Assembly: GCA_934675685.1 (NCBI GenBank) | Contig: CAKURL010000009.1 | Span: 1-54,048 of the forward strand | DNA: 54,048 nt | From: an uncultured Candidatus Melainabacteria bacterium | Lineage (GTDB): Bacteria > Cyanobacteriota > Vampirovibrionia > Gastranaerophilales > Gastranaerophilaceae | Reading direction: 5' to 3' | In this document: piece after piece, positions 25,098-34,232 of the stretch | How the letters are laid out: the number at the start of each line of letters is the position of its first letter | Numbering within the stretch: the stretch's first letter is position 1 | Notes under the pieces: generated by a model | What the model saw: the letters and a program-made list of their open reading frames with translations, nothing else | Told to the model about the DNA's origin: nothing | Database searches by the model: none | Position numbers and translations under genes: made by a program

Positions 25098-26252
25098 TTA
25101 TAAAACGCAATATTTAGACATATCAAGCTTTAAGATATTTTTGATTTCTTCAATGTCTTTACATTTTCCAAAAGCAATCGCAAAAATCGGGTTGATTTTA
25201 TAGTCAATTTTTCTTAAATCTAAAAGATTTGAAATGTTTTTTAAATAACCATCAAAATCGATTTTTTTGATTTTATTTCTTTCTATTTTAGATGGAATGT
25301 CGCCAATTGTGAAATAATAATAATCATCGTCTTTTTCTTTTAAAATCTTTTCCCAGTTTGGCTTTTGCTTATTTAAGAATGCTTCATAAACATTAACCCC
25401 CCAAGCAAAATAGGCAATATCCGTGATACACCAGCCGCAAAAGCGCAAAGGATTTATTTCGATTGGAATGATATTTCCAGTTTTTTCTTCCACTCTTAAT
25501 TCTAAGTGGAAAGGAAAATTCTTGTAGCCGCCTGCTTTTGCAATTTTATCTAGGACATTTTTAAATGGCTCAAGATATTTTTCAAGAATTTTTTTAGAAG
25601 TATAATATGCTCTATCTGAAACATCTTTTCCGTCGAAAAATGGGTGCTTGAAGATGTTTAAAATAGTCGCTTCAGAGTTTTCGTCAAAATATGCGTCGAG
25701 CGCATATTCTTCCCCTTCTATCATTTTTTCAATTATGAAATTATTCATATCAACAACGCTCGAGGGGAAAATTCCTTTTAATTTTTCAATTTCAAAGTCA
25801 ATTTTTAAAATCGCTTGTTCCCAGTCGTTTTTGTCGTAAATCGGATATACTCCAAAGCTCAAAAAGCCCACTGTTGGCTTCAAGATGATAGGATAAGGCA
25901 AATTATCTGGGTTTTCTTTTTTGATTTCTTCTAAAGAACTTGCTTTAAAGAAATAATCAGGATAAATTTTTTGAAGAGTTTTTCTAAATAAAGCCTTATC
26001 TTTGCTCAATTTAATCATCTTATTCAAGTCGCTATTTGGAAGTTTTCCTTCCACCCAGTCGATTGAATTTTCAGAATTTGTATAAAACAATTCTCCTTCT
26101 TTTTCATATTTTTCAATAGCTGTTTTTCCATCTACCAAGTCGCTTTTTGAAAAATATTTCAAAGAAACTTCGTTTTCCAACACCGAAAAGCCATTTTTTT
26201 TGATTGTTTCTATTAAAAAGTCTGAAACATAAGGTTTATTTAAAATTATCAT
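25098..26252 (-). CDS. ATP-grasp domain protein
   Basis: The 384-residue product has an ATP-grasp fold: LKPTVGFLSFGVYPI (the glycine-rich loop), EKMIEGEEYALDAYF, and the metal-binding Glu-Ile-Asn in PIEINPLRFCGWC. Such enzymes join a carboxylate to an amine, thiol or other nucleophile through an acyl-phosphate. The substrate is unknown; the overall shape resembles carboxylate-amine ligases acting on small molecules or peptides. It sits 11 bp after the CtpA protease gene on the same strand and probably shares its mRNA. The start has only a weak purine-rich stretch upstream, which fits coupling. Confidence 0.75.
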   Translation of the reverse strand: MIILNKPYVSDFLIETIKKNGFSVLENEVSLKYFSKSDLVDGKTAIEKYEKEGELFYTNSENSIDWVEGKLPNSDLNKMIKLSKDKALFRKTLQKIYPDYFFKASSLEEIKKENPDNLPYPIILKPTVGFLSFGVYPIYDKNDWEQAILKIDFEIEKLKGIFPSSVVDMNNFIIEKMIEGEEYALDAYFDENSEATILNIFKHPFFDGKDVSDRAYYTSKKILEKYLEPFKNVLDKIAKAGGYKNFPFHLELRVEEKTGNIIPIEINPLRFCGWCITDIAYFAWGVNVYEAFLNKQKPNWEKILKEKDDDYYYFTIGDIPSKIERNKIKKIDFDGYLKNISNLLDLRKIDYKINPIFAIAFGKCKDIEEIKNILKLDMSKYCVL

Positions 26253-26263
26253 TTGTTTTCTTT

Positions 26264-27490
26264 CTATTTTGCCGCATTTGCGTATTTATGAACTTGTTTT
26301 TGCAAAATTTCACAAGCTTTTTCCAGTTGTGGGTCAACTTTGTCTTTTGCATTTTGCTCCGTGAAATCTACTTCGTAGTCTGGCGTGATACCTTTTTTGT
26401 GGATATCTGTACCGTTTGGAGTTAAGTATTTTTGAATTGTGATATGCAAAGCAGAGCCATCAGGCAAGTTGTTTATTTCTTGAACCAAGCCTTTTCCAAA
26501 AGATTTTTTGCCCACGATTATCGCTCTTTTGTTGTCTTTTAAAGCACCGGATAAAATTTCAGAAGCAGAAGCCGAGCCGCCATTAATCAAAACAACAATA
26601 GGTTGGTTTGTTTGAACAGTCGACAAGGAATTTTGCGTTTCTTTATAACCGTCTTTATCCACAGTGGACACGATAACTTTAGAGCTCAAAAGCATATCTG
26701 CGATATAGATAGCATTATCTAAAAGCCCCCCTGGGTTCGAGCGAAGGTCTATAATTAAACCATCTTTTGTTTTTAATTTATTCAATGCTTCTTGAAATTC
26801 GCTTGCTGCGTTTCTTGAAATGAAAGAGCTTAGTCTGATGTAACCTAAATTATCGTCGACTTTGCCGATTTTAGGAGGTTTTGTGGAAACTGATTTAAGC
26901 TCAATTTTTGCACGTTGAATTACATAATATTTATTTTCTTCGCCTTTTCTTTTAATCAAAAGCTTCACGCTCGTGCCTTCAGGGCCTTTGATTTGGTCCG
27001 CTGCAGCTTCGACTTTTATCCCTTTTGTGGATTTTCCGTCGATTTCCAAGATTTCGTCTTCAGATTTCAAACCTGCACGCTCCCCTGGAGTATCTTCTAA
27101 AGGCGCGATGATGAGCAATTTGCCATCTCGAACCCCGATTTGAACCCCTATGCCGTTTAGAGAACCTTTTATACTTTCCGTTTCTTCTTTATATTCTTTT
27201 GGAGTTAAAAATTTAGTATAAACGTCACCTAAAGAATCCACCATTGTGCCAATTGCAACATAAGCGTCGTCTTCGTCTTTTATGACTGCGTCATATTTAT
27301 GGCGCCATCTTTGCCAATTTTGTTGGTTTTGAGTGTCGTCCACATATTTTGCGTTAATCAATCTCCAAGCTCTGTCATAAAGCCCTTGAGGAGTCAAAGC
27401 CAAAGCCGGATTTTGGAAATTTGTCGCCAAAAACAACAAAAACAAAACTAAAAATGCACAATATCTTTTAAACATTTGTTTTAAATTCAT
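26264..27490 (-). CDS. ctpA: C-terminal processing peptidase (S41, CtpA/Prc type) with PDZ domain
   Basis: I place the start at 27490 (408 residues), after GAAGGA, instead of the longer 27550 option. A signal or membrane segment (about residues 10-30, CAFLVLFLLFLA) anchors it in the envelope. A PDZ domain (about 100-180, LNGIGVQIGVRDGKLLI) and the S41 peptidase follow. The catalytic Ser is in GGSASASEIL and the Lys in KKSFGKGLVQ. It trims or degrades periplasmic proteins from the C-terminus. A promoter with an extended -10 box lies just upstream. It leads an operon with the ATP-grasp gene. Confidence 0.93.
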   Translation of the reverse strand: MNLKQMFKRYCAFLVLFLLFLATNFQNPALALTPQGLYDRAWRLINAKYVDDTQNQQNWQRWRHKYDAVIKDEDDAYVAIGTMVDSLGDVYTKFLTPKEYKEETESIKGSLNGIGVQIGVRDGKLLIIAPLEDTPGERAGLKSEDEILEIDGKSTKGIKVEAAADQIKGPEGTSVKLLIKRKGEENKYYVIQRAKIELKSVSTKPPKIGKVDDNLGYIRLSSFISRNAASEFQEALNKLKTKDGLIIDLRSNPGGLLDNAIYIADMLLSSKVIVSTVDKDGYKETQNSLSTVQTNQPIVVLINGGSASASEILSGALKDNKRAIIVGKKSFGKGLVQEINNLPDGSALHITIQKYLTPNGTDIHKKGITPDYEVDFTEQNAKDKVDPQLEKACEILQKQVHKYANAAK

Positions 27491-27518
27491 AACTTTTTCC
27501 TTCAGTCGTATGGCATTA

Positions 27519-27527
27519 ATTATACCA
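27519..27527 (-). promoter_or_regulatory. extended -10 box (TGGTATAAT) for ctpA
   Basis: On the minus strand TGG-TATAAT is followed by a leader of about 22 nt that contains GAAGGA before the ATG at 27490. This is a normal leadered promoter. Confidence 0.6.
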
Positions 27528-27590
27528 AGAGAAAATTTTGTTTTCCACATATAAAATACTTAGTTTACATAAACTTTATGACAAGTTTTA

Positions 27591-29231
27591 TTAATCTAAG
27601 ATTTTTGTATCAAATAAAGTTTTGAAATAATCTATTGTCACATCTTTTGGAGCAAAATATGAAAATTTTTGCTTTTCTTGGCTTAAAAATACAGTAAAGC
27701 CTTTGTCTTGGTATGCAATTCTATACCCAAAGCGAGAAAGAAGCATTTCTTCGTTTGCGAGTGGCCAAGAATTTTCTGTGACAATGATTTCAGGCCTAAA
27801 ATGCTCTATTATATAAAAAGGATTGCGCCCAGACAAAGAAAAGAAATCCATACTCATAAAAATATATTCTTGAGGATACAATTCTTCTTGTCTTCCGTCC
27901 ATAAAGATTTTTATATCAGGATAGCCTTTATATGCAAGATAACCTGAAAGATAATATGGAGCAAGGGTCTTGCCTTTTATGTGGTTGATTTTTAGAAAAT
28001 TTAAAACATTCACAGGATAAGAACGGTAAAATTCTTTCCAAGCTTTTTCTTTTATAGGGTTCATCGCAAGAAGAGCTATAGAAAAGACCGCAACGATTGA
28101 ATAAATAGTAGTCTTTTTAATTAAATCAAAGAACTTTTTATCAAATTCAAAGCCTAATTCGAAATCTTTTTTGAAAACTTTTTTATATAAGATTTTAAAA
28201 GAATTTTGAATTTTTTGAACAATAAAATTATAGAAATTATAAAAATCTCCATACATGAAAATAAAAACAACAATCAAAAACAAATGAACGTGTTTAATAT
28301 ATTTTGCGCTCAAAAAAAGCACAGGTAAAATCATCAATACTTTCACAAAATCGACATTTTTTAGCTCTTCAAAATCTTTTTTTGTTGCTTTAAAGATTAT
28401 TCTTCCTGCTTTATATAAAAATGCCAAAATGACTGCAAAGAAGGTAGCCTTATAAATATCAAGATTTATAACCAAAGGCCCAAATGGCGTCTGCCATTCG
28501 CCTATATAGCTTCTATCGACTGAACATGTGCTTATCATAAAAGAAATGTATTCTAAACCCCAAGGATTGATTAAAAAGCACAAAGAACAGATGAAAAACA
28601 AGATAAAATATGTCTTTGACGGTTTTCTATTTAAAACTTGCCCTATTGCGTATAATAATAACATTCCAAGGCCGGCTAAAGCTGCTCCATGGCAATTTAG
28701 CCATAAAACCATGATAAATGGAATAGAAATCGCATATTTTAAGCTATTTTTTTCGTCATTTCTTATTTTTTCGCATAAAAATATCCACAAAGGCAAAATT
28801 GCAAATGTGAATAATTGACACCTTACAGTGGAATTAATGACTTGAGAAAGCACTAATTCTACAGCCAAAAGTAAATATAAAAAAAGGTTCAAAGGATTTT
28901 GATTTTTGTTATATTCTTTGACTGCGAGCGCTAAAAACAAAGCGCACAACGTGAAAAACAAGGCTTTTAAGACGGTTAAACCAACAACTCCAAAAGTTGT
29001 TGCAATAACATAGAAAAACCCAGACAAAAGCCATTCATGGTCAAACCAAGTGTTTGTTTTAGTGTATGAAACAACGTCTAAAAACATAGGCTCGCCCGAA
29101 GCGACAACGGATTTTCCCATAATCAACCTAGAAAAAAGGTCGTTATCTAAAATTGTATATGTAGAACCAAGTGCCAAAAAAAGTAGAAAAATTACTATTG
29201 GAAAAATGATTAAATCTGCTTTTTTATTCAT
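27591..29231 (-). CDS. polytopic membrane protein, probable GT-C-fold glycosyltransferase
   Basis: The 546-residue product has about ten to twelve membrane segments (from residue 8 on) and a soluble C-terminal part from about 420. The first periplasmic loop contains DNDLFSRLIMGK and then FDHEWLLSGFF; the D-x-D and HEWL features are typical of a large group of bacterial GT-C-like membrane proteins. Donor and acceptor are unknown. It begins 7 bp after the DprA-like gene and has no Shine-Dalgarno, so it depends on coupling. It is unlike the GT-C-like protein at 257 except in topology. A role in surface glycan or protein glycosylation is inference. Confidence 0.55.
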   Translation of the reverse strand: MNKKADLIIFPIVIFLLFLALGSTYTILDNDLFSRLIMGKSVVASGEPMFLDVVSYTKTNTWFDHEWLLSGFFYVIATTFGVVGLTVLKALFFTLCALFLALAVKEYNKNQNPLNLFLYLLLAVELVLSQVINSTVRCQLFTFAILPLWIFLCEKIRNDEKNSLKYAISIPFIMVLWLNCHGAALAGLGMLLLYAIGQVLNRKPSKTYFILFFICSLCFLINPWGLEYISFMISTCSVDRSYIGEWQTPFGPLVINLDIYKATFFAVILAFLYKAGRIIFKATKKDFEELKNVDFVKVLMILPVLFLSAKYIKHVHLFLIVVFIFMYGDFYNFYNFIVQKIQNSFKILYKKVFKKDFELGFEFDKKFFDLIKKTTIYSIVAVFSIALLAMNPIKEKAWKEFYRSYPVNVLNFLKINHIKGKTLAPYYLSGYLAYKGYPDIKIFMDGRQEELYPQEYIFMSMDFFSLSGRNPFYIIEHFRPEIIVTENSWPLANEEMLLSRFGYRIAYQDKGFTVFLSQEKQKFSYFAPKDVTIDYFKTLFDTKILD

Positions 29232-29238
29232 TTAAAGA

Positions 29239-29799
29239 TTAATCCAAATAGAACACTGTAACCACTTTATGAGACTCTTCGGCAAATTCAACTGCTTTGT
29301 GTAAAGTGCTGGAAGAATGCGACAAAAAGCAGATTAATTGTTGACATTGAGAGATGATTTCTCTGTTGCAAATGCGGCTTGCGTCAGCTAAAGTCATCAT
29401 CGCTCTGTCCGGGTGTTCTACGATATTTGGAACGCCAATCAATTGGTCTTGCACGTCAGAAGGCTGTTGGCCTATTGTTTGAGGAAGAATTATTTTCAAT
29501 TTTTCAGGATTTGCCTTGAGCGCTCCTCTAATTGCCGCAGCATTCGTCCCAGAAGAACCACCCGAGGTGATTATAGTATTTCCTTGCATAACAAGGCTGG
29601 TTGTCAAAGTTTCAATAATTTGTTGATGAGTAATTGTTAAATTTCTTGAACCTATGATTGCGATTTTTTTTGCGCTTTGGCGGATTGTTGCGAGTTCTTG
29701 TGTTAAAACATCAACTTCGTCGCCATTGTGTTCAACTGTGTCTAAATCGCCTATTGGTACCATAATCGAGGGCTGCTGGTTTTCAAAATTTTCTTCCAT
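29239..29799 (-). CDS. DprA-like Rossmann-fold protein
   Basis: The start at 29799 (186 residues) is chosen because the longer option begins with an out-of-character hydrophobic stretch; AAAGGA is about 13 nt upstream, so the start is uncertain. Residues about 45-150 align with the Rossmann core of DprA/Smf: KIAIIGSRNLT, then ITSGGSSGTNAAAIRGAL, then a second-half strand. True DprA has further domains and loads RecA on single-stranded DNA; this protein has only the core. A similar short DprA-related group occurs in Cyanobacteria, from memory. It could also be a nucleotide-binding LOG-like protein. It is upstream of a GT-C-like gene on the same strand. Confidence 0.6.
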   Translation of the reverse strand: MEENFENQQPSIMVPIGDLDTVEHNGDEVDVLTQELATIRQSAKKIAIIGSRNLTITHQQIIETLTTSLVMQGNTIITSGGSSGTNAAAIRGALKANPEKLKIILPQTIGQQPSDVQDQLIGVPNIVEHPDRAMMTLADASRICNREIISQCQQLICFLSHSSSTLHKAVEFAEESHKVVTVFYLD

Positions 29800-29918
29800 A
29801 ATTTTTAATTTTTTTCCTTTTAAAATTTTTATAATAATATAGATATAATGATAACATATTTCCACGTTTTTGAAAATATCTATCGAATAGTTTTATAAAA
29901 GGGGAGAATTATATCGCC

Positions 29919-32561
29919 ATGCAAAGCGAAAAAGCATATTTAAAAGGATTAAACAACGAACAAAACCAAGCAGTCACAGAAAAAAATGGCACAATTTTAG
30001 TCTTGGCGGGCGCTGGCTCTGGGAAAACTAAAGTTTTGACCTCAAGAATTGCTAATTTAATTTCCTCTGGCGCAAGCCCAAACGAAGTCTTGGCCGTGAC
30101 TTTCACAAATAAAGCTGCAAAAGAAATGCAAGCAAGGTTAAGCGTATATCTTGGAGAAGAAGTCGTAAAAAGAATGTGGGTGGGCACTTTCCACAGCATT
30201 TGCGGAAGAATTTTAAGAAGAGATTTAGAAAGCTACAAAACAAAAGACGGCCGCCATTGGGACAATAATTTTGTAATCTATGACGACACAGACACAAAAA
30301 CAATCATCAAAAACGCGATAAAAAAGATGAACCTTGACGAAAAAACTTATGAAGTCAAAGGAATAAGAGCAGCTATTTCAAACGCAAAGAATAAAATGCA
30401 AGACGCATACACTTTTGCAAGCTATGCAAAAGATTATTATACTCAAAAAGTTTCTGAAATATATTATGAATATGAAAAGCAGCTTGCGCTCAACAATGCT
30501 CTTGATTTTGACGATATGTTGATGCTTGCTGTTAATCTTTTAAAAGAAAATAAAGAAATAAGGGAAAAATATTCTAACCGCTTTTCTCATATTTTAGTAG
30601 ACGAATTCCAAGACACAAACCAAGCACAATATGACTTGATTAATATGCTCTATCCTTCAGACGGTTCAAAAAATGAAAACGGTTCCTTATGTGCCGTAGG
30701 CGACGTCGACCAATCTATCTATTCTTGGCGCGGAGCTGATTTTAAGATTATTTTGAATTTCCAAAAAGACTATAAAGATACAAAATTAATAAAACTAGAA
30801 CAAAACTATCGCTCCACGGGAGTAATCTTAGAAGCTGCAAATGAAGTCATCAAAAACAACGAACAAAGGCTCGATAAAAACCTTTATTCAAACAAAGGAA
30901 AAGGCGAAAAAATTACACTATATGAAGCAAATGACGACTACGCAGAAAGCAGATATATCGCAAAAAACATAGAAAATTCAAGCTTCAAAAAAGACGATAT
31001 CGCAATCCTTTATAGGACAAACGCCCAGTCGCGCTCTATAGAAGAAGCATTAATGAGCTATTCTATTCCATATAAAATCGTGGGCGGCTTAAAATTCTAT
31101 GACAGAAAAGAAATCAAAGATATCATTGCATATTTGAAATTAATCTATAATCACAACGACTCTCAAGCTTTAAAAAGAATAATCAACGAACCAAAAAGAG
31201 GAATAGGAGACACAACTATTCAAAAATTGGCAAAATACTCTGACGACCACGGGATTTCTTCTTATGAAGCGCTAAAATATTTAGACACCATAGAAGAATT
31301 CAACTCCGGAACAAAAGCAAAATTGCAAAATTTCTTTGCAACAATAGAAGAAATCACATCAAGCCAAGATGACTACCCTGTGTTTTCTGAATATGTTTCT
31401 TTTGTCATGGAAAAATCAGGATATTTAGCAGAATTAAGAAAAGAAGACAGCGTCGAAAACCAATCTCGCTTTGAAAACTTGCAAGAATTTATAAACGTTG
31501 TAAAAGAATTTGAGCAAGACGATTTTGCGCTGGACCCTGAGGACGACCTCGGGATTTTAGGGAATTTCTTGTCTCAAGTGGCGCTCGTATCTGATATTGA
31601 CGAAGTAAAAGAAGAAGAATCAAGCGTCACTTTGATGACCTTGCATGCTGCAAAAGGATTGGAATTTCCTTGCGTATTCTTAGCTGGCTTGGAAGATGGA
31701 ATTTTTCCTCACGGAAGAAGTCTCGCCATGGGGACTTCAAACAACGAATTAGAAGAAGAAAGACGCCTTATGTATGTGGGAATCACAAGGGCAAAAGAAA
31801 AGCTTTTTTTAACCCACGCAAAACAAAGAAAAGTCTGGGGCAACTTCCAAACAAACCCACCAAGTATGTTTTTAAAAGAAATCCCTCCTGCTTTAATTGA
31901 CGAAAAAAGTGCTACTCCATATAAAAAAGAAGGCGCTTATGGTTCTAAAAATTCAAGCTTTTCTTCAACGATTAATAGGATTAAAGAAAGAAAAAATTCT
32001 TCTCAAAACAAAAGCTCTTTTAATGGCTATAGCTCCTCAAGCTCCTCGAGTTCTTCTAATTCTTCCAGCTCTTCCGGCTCTTCTAACTTTTTAAGCTCAT
32101 TAAATAGAATAAAACAAAGCAGCAACAAAGCTAAAGAAAAAGCTTCTTCAGCAAACAACCTAGCTTCTTCATTAGCTAATATTAAAAAAATGAGCGTTTC
32201 TTCTGAAAATAATAGCCTTAATCAAGCTCAAAAACCAATTAATTATAAGACTATAAATGCCCATGTGGTAAAGAAAAATAAGGTAGAAAGCCCTTCAAAC
32301 CAAGAAGCAAAGTCGCCTGCGCAACAGAGCTTAGATATCAAAAACATGATTAATTTAGCAAAACAAAAAGCGCAAAACACAAAAAGCCTGATGGGGCAAA
32401 ACCGCCACGAAGGGCTTTTACCCGTGGGGACTAGAGTTTTCCACGTTTCTTTTGGAGTTGGAAAAATTAAATCTATCGAAAACGACTCTTATGTCGTGGA
32501 ATTCACAAAACACGGCACAAAGACCTTGGATTCAAAGACTTCCGGTTTAAAGACTTTTTAA
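29919..32561 (+). CDS. pcrA: ATP-dependent DNA helicase PcrA/UvrD
   Basis: SF1 helicase of repair and replication-fork maintenance, 880 residues. Visible in order: Walker A LAGAGSGKT (about 30), VDEFQDTNQAQ (motif II), AVGDVDQSIYSWRGAD (motif III), LEQNYRS (motif IV), TLHAAKGLEFP (motif V) and YVGITRAKEKL (motif VI). After about residue 670 comes a serine-dominated low-complexity linker, then a C-terminal Tudor-like segment (GTRVFHVSFGVGKIKSIEND) as in PcrA, which binds RNA polymerase. GGGGAG precedes the ATG. It is divergent from the DprA-like gene. Confidence 0.95.
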   Translation: MQSEKAYLKGLNNEQNQAVTEKNGTILVLAGAGSGKTKVLTSRIANLISSGASPNEVLAVTFTNKAAKEMQARLSVYLGEEVVKRMWVGTFHSICGRILRRDLESYKTKDGRHWDNNFVIYDDTDTKTIIKNAIKKMNLDEKTYEVKGIRAAISNAKNKMQDAYTFASYAKDYYTQKVSEIYYEYEKQLALNNALDFDDMLMLAVNLLKENKEIREKYSNRFSHILVDEFQDTNQAQYDLINMLYPSDGSKNENGSLCAVGDVDQSIYSWRGADFKIILNFQKDYKDTKLIKLEQNYRSTGVILEAANEVIKNNEQRLDKNLYSNKGKGEKITLYEANDDYAESRYIAKNIENSSFKKDDIAILYRTNAQSRSIEEALMSYSIPYKIVGGLKFYDRKEIKDIIAYLKLIYNHNDSQALKRIINEPKRGIGDTTIQKLAKYSDDHGISSYEALKYLDTIEEFNSGTKAKLQNFFATIEEITSSQDDYPVFSEYVSFVMEKSGYLAELRKEDSVENQSRFENLQEFINVVKEFEQDDFALDPEDDLGILGNFLSQVALVSDIDEVKEEESSVTLMTLHAAKGLEFPCVFLAGLEDGIFPHGRSLAMGTSNNELEEERRLMYVGITRAKEKLFLTHAKQRKVWGNFQTNPPSMFLKEIPPALIDEKSATPYKKEGAYGSKNSSFSSTINRIKERKNSSQNKSSFNGYSSSSSSSSSNSSSSSGSSNFLSSLNRIKQSSNKAKEKASSANNLASSLANIKKMSVSSENNSLNQAQKPINYKTINAHVVKKNKVESPSNQEAKSPAQQSLDIKNMINLAKQKAQNTKSLMGQNRHEGLLPVGTRVFHVSFGVGKIKSIENDSYVVEFTKHGTKTLDSKTSGLKTF

Positions 32562-32570
32562 ACTTTTTAA

Positions 32571-32617
32571 TAATTACCTTGAAAAAGCCAATTTTTATGT
32601 TATTTTAAAGGTAATTA
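32571..32617. repeat. 10-bp inverted repeat between pcrA and secG
   Basis: TAATTACCTT (32571-32580) and AAGGTAATTA (32608-32617) are perfect inverse copies with a 27-nt loop. There is no T-run, so it is not a normal terminator. It could be a two-half-site operator or a leader hairpin before secG. Confidence 0.5.
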
Positions 32618-32638
32618 AACCAAAAATAAAGGAAAAAT

Positions 32639-32860
32639 ATGATTACATTTTGCTATACTCTTCAAATAATCAGCGCAATTTTTAGCATAATTTTAGTCTT
32701 GCTTCATTCTCCAAAAGGAGACGGTATGGCTTCAATCGGCGCTGCGAGCCAATTATTTTCTTCTCAAAAATCCACAGAAAAAGGCTTGAATAAAGTTACA
32801 TATTTCTTTGTTGGAATTTTTATTATCACAACTTTTGCTTTGGGTTTTCTTTTAAAATAG
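32639..32860 (+). CDS. secG: protein translocase subunit SecG
   Basis: The 73-residue product has two membrane segments (about 2-22 and 53-70) separated by the SecG loop with PKGDGMASIGAASQLFSSQKS. SecG joins SecY and SecE in the inner-membrane translocon. Length and the GD-G-loop pattern are typical. AAAGGA lies 6 nt before the ATG. It is a short gene between pcrA and glyA. Confidence 0.9.
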   Translation: MITFCYTLQIISAIFSIILVLLHSPKGDGMASIGAASQLFSSQKSTEKGLNKVTYFFVGIFIITTFALGFLLK

Positions 32861-32875
32861 TTTAAGTTTTGGTTT

Positions 32876-32901
32876 GCGAAATTTAAACGCGAAATTTAAA
32901 C
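32876..32901. repeat. tandem 13-bp direct repeat upstream of glyA
   Basis: GCGAAATTTAAAC occurs twice, head to tail, at 32876-32888 and 32889-32901, about 70 bp before glyA. The glyA -10 region (TATTAT at 32927) lies between. It may be a binding site for a regulator; nothing else supports that. Confidence 0.5.
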
Positions 32902-32969
32902 TCTTTCTATAAAAAAATTTTTAATGTATTATAAATATATTGAAAATTTTAGATAAACGAGGAGTTAAA

Positions 32970-34205
32970 ATGGAATTAGATATAATTAAAAATACAGACC
33001 CCGAAGTCGCGAAATATATTGAAGAAGAGCTTAATCGCCAAAGAAACACAATCGAGCTTATCGCTTCTGAAAACTTTACTTCCCCTGCTGTTATGGCTGC
33101 TTGCGGAAGCGTTTTGACCAACAAATATGCCGAAGGAAAACCATATAAAAGATATTATAACGGCTGCGAATTTGTGGACAAAATCGAAGAATTAGCTCAA
33201 AAAAGATGTTGCGAACTTTTTAAATGTGACCATGCAAACGTGCAACCACATTCAGGCGCTCAAGCAAACATGGCGGTATTTTTATATGCTCTAAAAACAG
33301 GCGACACTATTTTAGGCATGGATTTATCCAACGGAGGCCATTTGACCCATGGCTCAAGCGTAAATTTCTCTGGGATAAATTATAATGTAATTTCTTATGG
33401 GGTCGACGAAAATGGCGTCATAGACTATAAAGACGTTAGAAAAAAAGCTTTAGAAAACAAGCCAAAATTAATCATAGCGGGCGCAAGCAACTATTCTCGA
33501 ATTATCGATTTCAAAAAATTCAAAGAAATTGCAGACGAAGTTGGTGCATATTTAATGGTCGACATCGCGCACATCGCAGCTCTTGTTGCCACAGGAAATC
33601 ACCCAAGTCCTGTTCCTTATGCAGATTTTGTCACAACAACCACCCATAAAACCCTAAGAGGGCCAAGAGGGGGGATTATCATGTGCAAAGAAGAACACGC
33701 GCTTGGAATAGATAAGGCAGTGTTCCCAGGGACACAAGGAGGCCCACTAGAGCACATCATCGCAGGAAAAGCGATAGCTTTAAAAGAAGCGCAAAGCGAA
33801 GAATTCAAAGAATATGCGACACAAGTTGTAAAAAATTCAAGCTTATTAGCTCAAGAATTAATCAAAAACGGAATTGATATCGTTGGCGGAAAATCAGAAA
33901 ACCACGTTATGACAATAGATTTAAGAAAATTAGACAAAACGGGAAAAGATGTCGCTAATTTATTAGAAAAAGTGGGAATTACAGCAAACAAAAACACTGT
34001 TCCAAACGACCCAAAAGGCCCATTTGTGACTTCAGGGGTTAGAATAGGAACAGCAGCAACCACAACAAGAGGAATGAAAGAAGAAGAAATGAAAGAAATT
34101 GCTAAAATCATTTCTGAAGCAATTTTAGAGAAAGACTCAATTGAAAACTTGAGAAAAAGAAGCCTGGAATTGTGCAAAAAATTTCCTTTGTACGAAAATA
34201 TATAA
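32970..34205 (+). CDS. glyA: serine hydroxymethyltransferase
   Basis: PLP enzyme interconverting serine and glycine and charging tetrahydrofolate with a one-carbon unit. The start is at 32970 (MELDIIKNTDPEVAKYIEEE, 411 residues), since GGAG lies 6 nt upstream and the extra 10 codons of the longer option are not conserved. Signatures: IELIASENFTSPAV, HSGAQANMAV, the PLP lysine in TTTHKTLRGPRGG, and the folate-region GTAATTTRGMKEEEM. It begins the glycine/serine group of this region, with agcS and gcvPB downstream. Confidence 0.96.
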   Translation: MELDIIKNTDPEVAKYIEEELNRQRNTIELIASENFTSPAVMAACGSVLTNKYAEGKPYKRYYNGCEFVDKIEELAQKRCCELFKCDHANVQPHSGAQANMAVFLYALKTGDTILGMDLSNGGHLTHGSSVNFSGINYNVISYGVDENGVIDYKDVRKKALENKPKLIIAGASNYSRIIDFKKFKEIADEVGAYLMVDIAHIAALVATGNHPSPVPYADFVTTTTHKTLRGPRGGIIMCKEEHALGIDKAVFPGTQGGPLEHIIAGKAIALKEAQSEEFKEYATQVVKNSSLLAQELIKNGIDIVGGKSENHVMTIDLRKLDKTGKDVANLLEKVGITANKNTVPNDPKGPFVTSGVRIGTAATTTRGMKEEEMKEIAKIISEAILEKDSIENLRKRSLELCKKFPLYENI

Positions 34206-34232
34206 TATATAAAATTCAAGAAAGAATAAAAA

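Noticed and set aside
32030..32095. Possible repeat array in the serine-rich part of pcrA
   Set aside because: It is coding low complexity with no spacer structure; not a CRISPR.
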